From a virus: a DNA stretch of 29,987 nucleotides. Made by a program: the position numbers and the translations under genes. The notes beneath the pieces are model-generated. The model ran no database searches, was not told the origin of the DNA, and saw only the letters and a list, made by a program, of their open reading frames with translations. The stretch is taken from positions 1 to 29,987 of the IMG/VR virus record IMGVR_UViG_3300004805_000024; one strand, 5' to 3'. Each line of letters opens with the position of its first letter. Position 1 is the first letter of the stretch. Shown in pieces: positions 24,101-29,987 of this stretch.

Positions 24101-24329
24101 TATATTTATCAGTATTTGCTTCTACGAAATTTTTGCGTTCATATGAATTCTTAAAAACTCTTTTTTCGAGAGGTGTTTTAAAAATTGAAACCCCATCATC
24201 TCCACCTTCTCTTTCTATGTACAGATATGGTTTAAATGGAATAGAAGCATCTATCCGTTTTCCATTTTCATCCCATGTCCGTAAAAAGACTGAACTTGTC
24301 CGACCATCATAATAACAATTTCTATACAT
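21126..24329 (-). CDS. gp43: Family B DNA polymerase with mini-intein (T4 gp43-like)
   Basis: A 1067-residue precursor; removing the 161-residue intein leaves 906 (T4 gp43: 898). The 3'-5' exonuclease motifs are NIDIET (D113, E115), WAIETFDVPYL (D249) and YNIQDVALV (D356). Polymerase motif A is SFDANSLYPN (D440), motif B KLFMNSLYGALAN (565-577) and motif C YGDTD|S, which is interrupted by the intein at residues 628-788 and continues as SIYITI. Asp625 and Asp627 of motif C lie in the N-extein, so splicing is needed to restore an active palm. The C-terminus NLFDLFSNDEE carries a LFDLF element like the T4/RB69 clamp-binding tail (LFDMF), here followed by five extra residues. It replicates the phage genome with clamp gp45, gp32 and gp41. 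A weak TTGCAA/TAAGAT promoter can be drawn in the short upstream gap. Confidence 0.96.
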   Translation of the reverse strand: MYRNCYYDGRTSSVFLRTWDENGKRIDASIPFKPYLYIEREGGDDGVSIFKTPLEKRVFKNSYERKNFVEANTDKYRIFYNLPVDQQYLIDTYYDKIDDKDFSKFDLKIANIDIETKCNKYSDLHLVEIKNTDGEVTKVYVDELSKLDKNKYTIFDEESKQWERIANSCYQKTEFPQPDTALFPILLITLHDSLTDEYHTWGVKEYKSKAVKRFYHKCDSEVELLTEFVKYWKKDCPDILVGWAIETFDVPYLINRITNILGESSANKLSPVNKLYASDTANTFGQKFKKWHIQGVSILDYLLVYKKFARDKRESYKLNYIGEVELDEGKLEINATNLSTLADTDWENFVDYNIQDVALVNKLENKLKYIQIARLLAYKGCSNFESALGTVGVVTGAICVQSKKSGLVVPTFPSTSVSEFVGGFVREPVTGLSESIVSFDANSLYPNTIITLNISPETKIGKIINNPDFNNPEDIAELVLVNKKVHKIPIIKLKQFLISENICLSKSNILYSQKTKGIIPELIDDVYTKRVNAKKEYTIIGNKIEKTSQDKLDMIYLDIYQQNLKLFMNSLYGALANNYCIFADVDAASSVTTTGRAVGNEAGVIIDRFAKEKYGISSSLALYGDTDSLVGNTKIRHSNGIETIEELWNLNVNNITYSKSGHEMKDTNGIKILTYQYDIPIYDKIKRIIRHKVSKGKYKIVVNNNEVITTEDHGMVVIRDNKLHRVSPKNIIKGDKIIYLESLISFITEDFIVEQLEDFVDEYVYDFEMDSNKEEEHVYFANDILVHNSIYITINPILKKLGYKLLTDDGDITDEASKIVDEIDEVLNKDINTWAKNDLYTTDPRFLFKREVIAESGVFLMKKRYILHVNDNEGKKVDKFKYVGVEVAKSTISKEIKGFIKNIMNTTLISKSAKITNAVYKKAYEDFKDLNIDDIAFRISVNNYSKYSKSVIINTFEKGTPVHVKASISYNLLLKELNIEDKYERINSNQKVKWFYLKKNIYGLDAIAYPSEYPIEFNIFQIDYKRMFEKQLVNAIERLYASVNWMLPDVGNQTTTNLFDLFSNDEE
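21966..22448 (-). other. Mini-intein (161 aa) in polymerase motif C
   Basis: Residues 628-788 of the polymerase. It starts with Ser1 (SLVGNTKIRHSNG, block A) rather than Cys, has block B VITTEDHGMVV (TxxH), and block F/G VYDFEMD...HVYFANDILVHN before Ser+1. All splicing residues are present: Ser1, the block B His, penultimate His, terminal Asn and Ser+1. It is too short for an internal homing endonuclease and shows no LAGLIDADG motif. The insertion point YGDTD|S is a classic intein site of family B polymerases. Confidence 0.93.
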
Positions 24330-24369
24330 ATTAGAACAATCTTACCAAGAATTTTGATGTTTGCAATGA

Positions 24370-24808
24370 TTATTTTTCAAATTTAATAAGTTTCTCAGAA
24401 GCCATAATTCCATTTGAGGATTTCCAATATGATTCTTGATCGTTTATTTCATATGGAAATTCTTTATCTTTTAATATAATTTTAACAGATTTCCCCTGTT
24501 CTATGAATTGTTTTGCTAATGATTGTAGAAACGGTTTTCCATATTTATTAGAAACTGTACTGCAAGTTATAGAATTATATTTTATTAGATAATAATCAAC
24601 AAATAAACTTCTAACCAATCCAGTTATTAATTTATTTTGCCAAATTCCACCTAATTGTATATTATTATCTTTATCAAATTTATATTTAATTATATGCAAC
24701 AGCATTTCTATTAACATTTTCATCATTAATATCATCTAAAAATTTAGAAGTTGGGTTATATATTGGAAATTCCAACAATAATTTTTTCGCAAATATTTCA
24801 AATTTCAT
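24370..24808 (-). pseudogene. Frameshifted paralogue of 24813..25460
   Basis: Two overlapping frames appear to be pieces of one gene. The first runs from an ATG at 24808 for 40 codons (MKFEIFAKKLLLEF...NRNAVAYN) and stops at 24688. The second (open from 24735, 121 residues) continues with KYKFDKDNNIQLGGIW to the end. The joined protein matches the C-terminal half of the upstream neighbour: GKPFLQSLAKQFIEQGKSVKI...FPYEI..YW...IKFE against GKSFFQLLAKYFIDNKYSVKI...YPYEI..YW...IKFE. The crossover is near 24690-24700. Either a real frameshift mutation, a sequencing error or a start inside the second frame could explain it. I favour frameshift because the N-terminal 40 residues read as coding. Function unknown; the N-terminal half of the paralogue is missing. 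Confidence 0.55.
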
Positions 24809-24812
24809 GATA

Positions 24813-25460
24813 TTATATATTTTCAAATTTAATATATTTATAATCTGAATTGCTAATATCATATTCCCAATAATAATCTGCTTTATCTATTTCATAAGGG
24901 TATTCAGTTTTATCAGTATATATTTTAACAGAGTATTTATTATCAATAAAATATTTTGCTAATAATTGAAAAAAGGATTTTCCTCTTTTTTCTAATGTAT
25001 TCATAGATAATACAGATTTAAATTTTTTAAGATAATATTCTTGAATTATATGAAATGACAAATTCCAACACCAATCATGTTCATAAATACCATCAAGAAA
25101 TATTTCATCATTTTTTATAGTATATTTAAAAAATGCAGATATCGATGCATTTGGGCGTTCTCCTATAATAAAAAAATCCCAAATAACATTTCCCCTAATA
25201 CTTCTATATAATTTAAAAATTTGATCATTATGTATTATAACATTTTCTATAAAATTATCTAAAACTTTATCACTTCTTCCAAATCCAATATTGAAAGGAA
25301 TATAATTCATCTTTTTAACGAAAAAATCACTTCTATAAAATGGAGAAGTGAAAAAGATATATTCTCTATATTCTTCACATTCTTTAATATTATACAGATC
25401 TAAATTAGTTTCTTCTTCTAAAACCTCTAGAGATATATATTCAGGCAATTCATACTCCAT
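24813..25460 (-). CDS. Hypothetical protein, 215 aa, tandem paralogue
   Basis: Not recognised. The N-terminal half is acidic and Tyr/Phe-rich (MEYELPEYISLEVLEEETNLDLYNIKECEEY...). The C-terminal half shares a clear pattern with the next gene downstream: Y-L-K-K-F, GKSFFQLLAKYFIDN, SVKIYTDKTEYPYEI, YYWE and a closing IKFEN. The conserved GK.F.Q.LAK.FI...SVKI core suggests a compact alpha/beta fold. It lies between the glycosyltransferase (4-base gap) and the polymerase, most likely on the glycosyltransferase transcript. No octamer or Shine-Dalgarno sequence is seen. Such tandem copies of unknown genes are often small accessory families in T4-like genomes. Confidence 0.7.
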   Translation of the reverse strand: MEYELPEYISLEVLEEETNLDLYNIKECEEYREYIFFTSPFYRSDFFVKKMNYIPFNIGFGRSDKVLDNFIENVIIHNDQIFKLYRSIRGNVIWDFFIIGERPNASISAFFKYTIKNDEIFLDGIYEHDWCWNLSFHIIQEYYLKKFKSVLSMNTLEKRGKSFFQLLAKYFIDNKYSVKIYTDKTEYPYEIDKADYYWEYDISNSDYKYIKFENI

Positions 25461-25464
25461 AAAA

Positions 25465-26724
25465 TTAATTATTATAAGGAATTTCTCTTAGGAATTTTCT
25501 TTCATCGGATTTATATGGAGTGAAATATGCTTCATAATGTTTTGATAGATTTTTATCATCTTCTAACCAAAATCCATCAGCGTATGCCCTAGATTTTTTT
25601 ACAAGATCTGAATAACGTGTTTGATCTTTTAATGCATATTTAATCTGATCTATTAATTCATCTCCAGTGTTATATTTTAATAATGCATCTTTATACGTAC
25701 ACATATCTGTACAAATACACGGAATCCCCAAAGCACCAGCCTCTATGAGCTTAATATTTGATTTTGCAAAATTAAAATTATTTTTTTGAAGTGCAGCAAA
25801 GCATAATTGAGTATCAGAGTTTGCCATTGCTTCAGGAAATTTAGCAAGATCAACCCAAGGATTGAATGTTATTTCACCACTATCAATAAATGGTTTCAAT
25901 GGTAACGGATAAGAACCATAAAATTGCCATTGATAATCTTTTCGTGATCTTACAACTGCTTGAACAATCGCTTCAAAATCATCCCTTTGATTTACTTTAT
26001 TGGTAACATCAACGTGTGTTCCAGATGCGAATATTGAAATTTTAGGTTTCTTTTTATTTTTTTCGAATTTTTTAACCATATCACCCAAATTATAATATCT
26101 ATCAAACCACCATTTTAATAGATAATTTGGAATAACTGTAACATTTTTATTACGAGTTTTACCCTTGAAGTAATCAGCCATGAAATCACAAGTTACAGTT
26201 ATTTCATCACACATTTCAACAATATCAATGATGCTATTATAAATTTCATCACTGACAAATGCTTCTTTATTTCTATTATAATCAGGGATATCTTCTCTAA
26301 AAACAATATCATCAATTTCATAAATCAATTTAAATCCAAATTCTTTAGAATAATCTTTCAACATTTTTACAAACTCTCTTTGTACTGGTGTTGCTTGTCT
26401 TTGAATTTTAACTGCTTTAACACCACCATAAAAACGTTTATCAAGAATCATTGTAGTAGATTCCATAATAACTGCTTTATTATATAAATTAAGCATCAGA
26501 TTTGGGGCCATACAACGATACCAACTACAACCACCATAATCAGCCATATAGTTAACTGCACGAGGTAAACCATGACCAGGGACTTCTAATGCAGGTTGTG
26601 CAGGTTGTTGGTTACTTGATGGGATTATATGATGAATTTGGGATGAAGCGGGAAGATATTGGAGTCCAATTGGTGCTCCTAGCATATTATGTAATCCGGT
26701 ATTTACTGAAGAATATTGTGTCAT
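25465..26724 (-). CDS. GT-B fold glycosyltransferase
   Basis: A 419-residue glycosyltransferase-like protein. After a low-complexity Ser/Pro/Gln N-terminus (1-55) come YGGCSWYRCMAPNLML (63-78), KLIYEIDDIVF (132-142) and EITVTCDFMADYF...VTVIPN (174-200), typical of an N-terminal GT-B domain. The C-terminal nucleotide-sugar domain has ISIFASGTHVD, WQFYGSYPLP and NIKLIEAGALGIPCICTD (323-340), matching the GT4-family ExxxxG(x)P signature with E328. It would transfer a sugar from an activated donor; the acceptor (phage DNA base, virion protein or host surface) is unknown. A perfect TATAAATA (26735..26742) lies 10 nt before the ATG, so late expression is possible. No membrane segment is visible, so it is probably cytoplasmic. 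Confidence 0.8.
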   Translation of the reverse strand: MTQYSSVNTGLHNMLGAPIGLQYLPASSQIHHIIPSSNQQPAQPALEVPGHGLPRAVNYMADYGGCSWYRCMAPNLMLNLYNKAVIMESTTMILDKRFYGGVKAVKIQRQATPVQREFVKMLKDYSKEFGFKLIYEIDDIVFREDIPDYNRNKEAFVSDEIYNSIIDIVEMCDEITVTCDFMADYFKGKTRNKNVTVIPNYLLKWWFDRYYNLGDMVKKFEKNKKKPKISIFASGTHVDVTNKVNQRDDFEAIVQAVVRSRKDYQWQFYGSYPLPLKPFIDSGEITFNPWVDLAKFPEAMANSDTQLCFAALQKNNFNFAKSNIKLIEAGALGIPCICTDMCTYKDALLKYNTGDELIDQIKYALKDQTRYSDLVKKSRAYADGFWLEDDKNLSKHYEAYFTPYKSDERKFLREIPYNN

Positions 26725-26734
26725 ATTATATTTT

Positions 26735-26742
26735 TATTTATA
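26735..26742 (-). promoter_or_regulatory. Late promoter octamer before glycosyltransferase
   Basis: Minus-strand TATAAATA, 10 nt before the ATG at 26724. It is identical to the T4 late element, in the gap after thyX. Confidence 0.45.
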
Positions 26743-26777
26743 TATCAATTTATTATTATCAATGAATAATTTTAAAA

Positions 26778-28136
26778 TTATTCAGGTTCATTATCTCCTA
26801 TTGTAATAAAATTCCTTGCTAATGGAACTTGAACAAAATATAACTCCGCAGACTGTCTCAAATGTTCAGCATATTTAAAATGCGCACCCATTCCAGTTCT
26901 CAATTCAGTTTCATATATAAATTTATCTGCTTGTTGAGTATGTTCAAATGCTACTTGAGTTCCTAGAAAGAATCCATATGCAAATAATCCAGTTTGAAAT
27001 TTCTGCGAAAGTATTTGAATTAAGAATTTATAATTTTCTAAAAATTCTTTTAATAATTCTTGTCCGTCAACTCCTAATATTTCAATAGTTTCTTCTGGAA
27101 TATAAAATCCCTTTGGTAAGAAATCACTAAACCTATAACCTGTTCTATGTCTATTCAAATCTCGTAATTCTGCAATAGATACTGCACTCCATTCAGTTTG
27201 TACAGTTTGACGTTTAATTAATGATCCTAGATGACTATATCGATTAACCTTTCCATTAAATGCATCTGATATTGAAAAATTAATTTTATTAAATATTGGA
27301 TAAGTATCAAAAACTTCTACTCTACATTCACAATCTTTTGAAGTTGTTATGTCATTTTCAGAAGTAACTGCCGTAATTTGTCCTGATTCTAAATTACTTA
27401 ATACTAAATTAATACTTGCTTCATCAGAATATGAATGTCTAATAAGATTTGGAGAAACTTTTGATAATTCTTCTCTGATGAGTTTTGATGCTTGTATTGC
27501 CTCTTTCCATTGTAAACTTTCTATTAATTTCAATATATCAGCCCAAATTCTTGCACTTGCTACAATTACTAAACTAGTTTTACATGCAAATGGCAAAAAA
27601 TAACGGGTTCTATCTAATGCATAGTTTTTAAGCATTCGTTCTTTTACTTTAGGTTGTTTTAATGCCTTTTCTGGAAGATTTGCAAGTTCTGGATTATTTG
27701 CAATTTTTTCTTCAAGACGATCTTTAGAAATGTTATATAGTTCAAACCCTTGTTTCACAGTAGTATTCCATAATTTAGATAATTCTTGTGGTATTCCTAT
27801 TTCTTCAATTTTGGGCAATGCTTCAGTAGAGTACGCAATATAACGAGTTGATGATTCTTGTCCATCAGCCATTTGTGCGAATTCAAAAAACTTATACGCT
27901 AAAAGCATTGATACTCCATCGATAGCGATAGCAATACCACCAGTAAGTCCACCAATTGATGCATGACCATAATCAATAAATTTAAATATTGCATCAGGGG
28001 ATTTGCCGTAAGATTCTGACATTATCTTTTCAATTCCCTCATTAGATCTTGAATATCTAGCAAGGCATGCAGCAAGCACTTCTGGCTCAACTCCTTGTTC
28101 TTTATTACTGGTTGTTGGTATATATTTTGCTTTCAT
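26778..28136 (-). CDS. thyX: FAD-dependent thymidylate synthase, double-length ThyX
   Basis: A 452-residue ThyX-type protein, about twice the usual 220-260. It methylates dUMP to dTMP using FAD, NADPH and methylene-tetrahydrofolate. Two ThyX-like halves can be read. Half one (1-230) has DYGHASIGG, FEFAQMADGQESSTRY (84-99) and RYFLPFACKTSLVIVASARIWADIL (178-202). Half two (295-445) has the real ThyX motif LNRHRTGYRFSDFLP (327-341; R329, H330, R331), followed by ALYGFF-like AYGFFLGTQVAFEHTQQADKF and ELRTGMGAHFKYAEHLRQ. Only the second half keeps the RHR signature, so active sites may form between unequal halves, as proposed for long ThyX-like proteins of bacteria. It supplies dTTP for the AT-rich phage. 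It lies between gp46 and the glycosyltransferase. Confidence 0.88.
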   Translation of the reverse strand: MKAKYIPTTSNKEQGVEPEVLAACLARYSRSNEGIEKIMSESYGKSPDAIFKFIDYGHASIGGLTGGIAIAIDGVSMLLAYKFFEFAQMADGQESSTRYIAYSTEALPKIEEIGIPQELSKLWNTTVKQGFELYNISKDRLEEKIANNPELANLPEKALKQPKVKERMLKNYALDRTRYFLPFACKTSLVIVASARIWADILKLIESLQWKEAIQASKLIREELSKVSPNLIRHSYSDEASINLVLSNLESGQITAVTSENDITTSKDCECRVEVFDTYPIFNKINFSISDAFNGKVNRYSHLGSLIKRQTVQTEWSAVSIAELRDLNRHRTGYRFSDFLPKGFYIPEETIEILGVDGQELLKEFLENYKFLIQILSQKFQTGLFAYGFFLGTQVAFEHTQQADKFIYETELRTGMGAHFKYAEHLRQSAELYFVQVPLARNFITIGDNEPE

Positions 28137-28146
28137 TTATAAGTAT

Positions 28147-28174
28147 ATAATTTTATATTAAATTATAAAATTAT
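28147..28174 (-). terminator. Possible weak terminator between gp46 and thyX
   Basis: An 11-bp A/T-only inverted repeat (ATAATTTTATA and complement, 6-nt loop) in the 58-base gap. It has no G-C pairs, so it may be chance in such AT-rich DNA. Confidence 0.25.
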
Positions 28175-28194
28175 CAAGTTATATTATTCATATT

Positions 28195-29985
28195 TTATTT
28201 TGTTATTATATTAGAAAATCCATTTCTTTTTTCTATACATATTACATTATCAACTCGATCTGATACTGCTTGACCTCTATGGGTTATTATATATGCAGAT
28301 TCTTCATAATCATCAACTCGATCTCTTAAAACATCTAATACTAATTCTATACCTCTTGTATCAATAGAACTATCAATTAATTCGTCATAAAAGGTATGCG
28401 AAAATGTTACATCTCCTTGCAATCTTCTAATATCTAAAAATGCAAATAAACATGAAAGATCTATACGTTTTCTTTCACCAGCAGAAAATGAATAATACGA
28501 TTTCTTTTCTTTTCGCTCATCAACCATTTCTTCTTCAAACAATTCATTAAATACACAAAAACATGGTGCTTCAAATTTTTGCAAATAATACTGTAAACGT
28601 TGATTGAGAATTGATAATATTTTCTTAACAATAAATGATTTTACACCTTCTTCAGATATTACAAATTTAACACAATCTAATATTTGTAAACTTTTATCCA
28701 TCTCTAAAAGTTCTTTAATTTGTTGTTCCAATATAATCGTATTTTCTTTTATATCCTTTTCTAAAAATATATTAGTTTCCTTCTCAATTTTAATTTTATC
28801 CCCTTTATATGTTTTAATAGATTCTTCACTATAATCGATTTTAGATTGTATACGATCATTTGAAGATTTAAGAGATTGTAAATTTTCTCGTTTAGTTTTT
28901 ATTGCTTCTATTTTGTTCTTTATCTCGATCTTCTTTTCATTAATCGGATTACCAGTTGCAATTATATCCTTTTCTTGTATTTTAAAATTTTCTATATTAA
29001 CTTTAGATTTAACTATTTTAGATCTTAATCCTTGAATTTTATTTTGAAATTCTTCTTTACATTTATCTCTATGATCATTATCTTCTTCAGCATATGCACG
29101 TTTACAAGTAGGACAACCAGAACCAACCTTTTCTATATCTTTAATTTGTGATTCAATCTCCCGAATTAGACTTTCCACTTCTTTAATCTGATATTCAACA
29201 TTTCGTATCTCTGATTTTATTTCAGTAACTTTATTAGATATTTGTAAATATTCTTCATTCAGTGAATTAATATCTTCATTACATTTTAATTCACTTTCTT
29301 TTAAGATACTATCAACATTATCTGGTATAATAGCAAATGTCTTATTTAAAAATTCTATATTATTTTTAGTTGATAGTATCTTTTGTTCTATATCATCAAT
29401 TCTTTTTTGTTTACTACCCTCAAACATTTCTAACTGTTGTTTATTAGAAGCATGAGATTTAGATAATGATTCTTTCTTTGTAAAAAGTAATTCATAACTT
29501 CTTCTTAAATCGTTATATTCTTCTCTAGCCTTTACTAACATGACAGAAAATACTTCAAGATTTAATATATTTTCTATGAATTTTCTCTTTTCAACCTTTT
29601 CTTGTGCCATGAAAGGTTTAGTATCATTGATCGTCATGATAACCGAATTTTGAAAAACTTTACCTGTAGAATTTAATAATTTTTGTACAAATTCTGTAGT
29701 TTTTGCTATAGTAGATTTTGTTGCATCTTCGTATTCATCTTCAATTTTAAGTTTTTTACCTAATGAACATTTTGAAGGAGCAATTTGTCTAGTTAATTTA
29801 TAATATGTAGTTTCAGTTGTAGTAGTAACTGAAAATTCTAACATGGTTTCACAATGTTTTTTATTAATAGAATTTACAATTAGATCTTTATTGAGTTCTC
29901 TAATAGTAGTTCCAAATAATGTAAAATATATAATTTCTACAATTGTTGAATTATGAGAAACTATACCATTTGCATAAAATTCCCG
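28195..29985 (-). CDS. gp46: Recombination nuclease subunit gp46 (Rad50/SbcC-like), 5' partial
   Basis: A 596-codon frame open through the window edge. An internal ATG at 29844 is not the true start, because conserved sequence continues upstream. The visible order is 12 intein residues ending SHN, then the rest of the P-loop helix (STIVEIIYFTLFG, matching GKST..E.I.FGLFG of T4 gp46), a Q-loop region, long coiled coils on each side of a zinc hook CPTC (in GSGCPTCKRAY), the ABC signature FSAGERKRIDLSCLF, Walker B-like HTFYDELIDSS and the H-loop AYIITHRG. With gp47 it processes DNA ends for recombination-dependent replication. After splicing it would be near T4 size (560). The 5' end and gp47 lie outside this window. 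Confidence 0.92.
   Translation of the reverse strand, partial: REFYANGIVSHNSTIVEIIYFTLFGTTIRELNKDLIVNSINKKHCETMLEFSVTTTTETTYYKLTRQIAPSKCSLGKKLKIEDEYEDATKSTIAKTTEFVQKLLNSTGKVFQNSVIMTINDTKPFMAQEKVEKRKFIENILNLEVFSVMLVKAREEYNDLRRSYELLFTKKESLSKSHASNKQQLEMFEGSKQKRIDDIEQKILSTKNNIEFLNKTFAIIPDNVDSILKESELKCNEDINSLNEEYLQISNKVTEIKSEIRNVEYQIKEVESLIREIESQIKDIEKVGSGCPTCKRAYAEEDNDHRDKCKEEFQNKIQGLRSKIVKSKVNIENFKIQEKDIIATGNPINEKKIEIKNKIEAIKTKRENLQSLKSSNDRIQSKIDYSEESIKTYKGDKIKIEKETNIFLEKDIKENTIILEQQIKELLEMDKSLQILDCVKFVISEEGVKSFIVKKILSILNQRLQYYLQKFEAPCFCVFNELFEEEMVDERKEKKSYYSFSAGERKRIDLSCLFAFLDIRRLQGDVTFSHTFYDELIDSSIDTRGIELVLDVLRDRVDDYEESAYIITHRGQAVSDRVDNVICIEKRNGFSNIITK
29950..29985 (-). other. C-terminal end of an intein in the gp46 P-loop
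   Basis: The last 12 visible residues, REFYANGIVSHN, match the intein C-terminal blocks F/G (FYANG...HN), followed by Ser+1 of the extein STIVEIIYF. Aligned to T4 gp46 NGGGKSTMLEAITFGLFG, the insertion is between Lys and Ser of Walker A. The rest of the intein is beyond the window. Confidence 0.88.
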
Positions 29986-29987
29986 AA

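Noticed and set aside
26764-26783. Perfect 20-bp palindrome GAATAATTTT/AAAATTATTC at the thyX 3' end
   Set aside because: It has almost no G-C, has no loop and overlaps the coding end. In DNA this AT-rich it may be chance, so I do not call it a terminator or binding site.
5984-28834. Plus-strand open frames of 65-84 codons inside minus-strand genes
   Set aside because: They lie fully within well-supported genes, have biased, low-complexity composition and match no family. They are shadow frames.
28195-29844. gp46 starting at the ATG at 29844
   Set aside because: The same frame continues upstream with P-loop helix and intein sequence, so the ATG is internal.
1-29987. Bacteroidota host inferred from lack of Shine-Dalgarno sequences
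   Set aside because: The gp32 promoter is a normal TTGAAA/TATAAT type, and leaderless mRNAs could explain missing ribosome binding sites. The evidence is insufficient.
1-29987. tRNA genes, CRISPR arrays, insertion sequences
   Set aside because: None seen. Gaps between genes are short, with no cloverleaf-like segments, no regular spaced repeats and no transposase.

Overview
This window is a block of an AT-rich, T4-like (myovirus-type) tailed phage genome. Every gene I can support is on the minus strand, so transcription runs from high to low coordinates. The T4 relatives are recognised from motifs: tail sheath gp18, tail tube gp19, large terminase gp17/TerL, sliding clamp gp45, single-strand binding protein gp32, replicative helicase gp41, UvsX recombinase, family B polymerase gp43 and the SMC-like recombination nuclease subunit gp46. 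The host cannot be fixed. Most genes lack a Shine-Dalgarno sequence, but one good sigma-70-type promoter is present.

Layout in the direction of transcription. From 29985 to 21126 lie gp46 (5' end outside the window), a double-domain ThyX, a GT-B-type glycosyltransferase, two paralogous unknown genes (the second frameshifted) and DNA polymerase with a mini-intein. From 21065 to 12020 lie a small conserved protein, UvsX, a C5-methyltransferase overlapping a PD-(D/E)XK nuclease candidate, gp41, a DHH phosphoesterase, two unknown genes in the place T4 uses for 33 and 59, gp32, two small unknowns and the gp45 clamp. From 11991 to 57 lies the packaging and tail block: two unknowns, TerL broken in two, a tail tube-like protein, sheath, a large homing endonuclease, tail tube, a second tube-like protein, a possible gp26-like baseplate protein and an unknown.

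The most striking feature is intein and homing-endonuclease load. TerL is encoded as two separate genes. The upstream one (10433..11158) ends in a 45-residue N-intein. The downstream one (7937..9511) starts with a 114-residue C-intein. A free-standing GIY-YIG endonuclease gene (9495..10388) sits between them. Trans-splicing would give a 606-residue TerL joined exactly ahead of the Walker B motif. The polymerase carries a 161-residue mini-intein inside YGDTD|S. The last 12 residues of a third intein are visible at the window edge, inserted in the P-loop of gp46. A 697-residue zinc-finger/Vsr-like endonuclease separates sheath from tube.

Regulation. Many genes of the tail/packaging block, and a few others, have an octamer close to the T4 late promoter TATAAATA only 5-6 nt before the ATG, which suggests leaderless or nearly leaderless late mRNAs. 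gp32 instead has a sigma-70-like promoter and a G-free leader. Four good intrinsic terminators separate transcription units. I saw no tRNA, CRISPR array or insertion sequence. Intergenic gaps are all short, about 120 bases at most.
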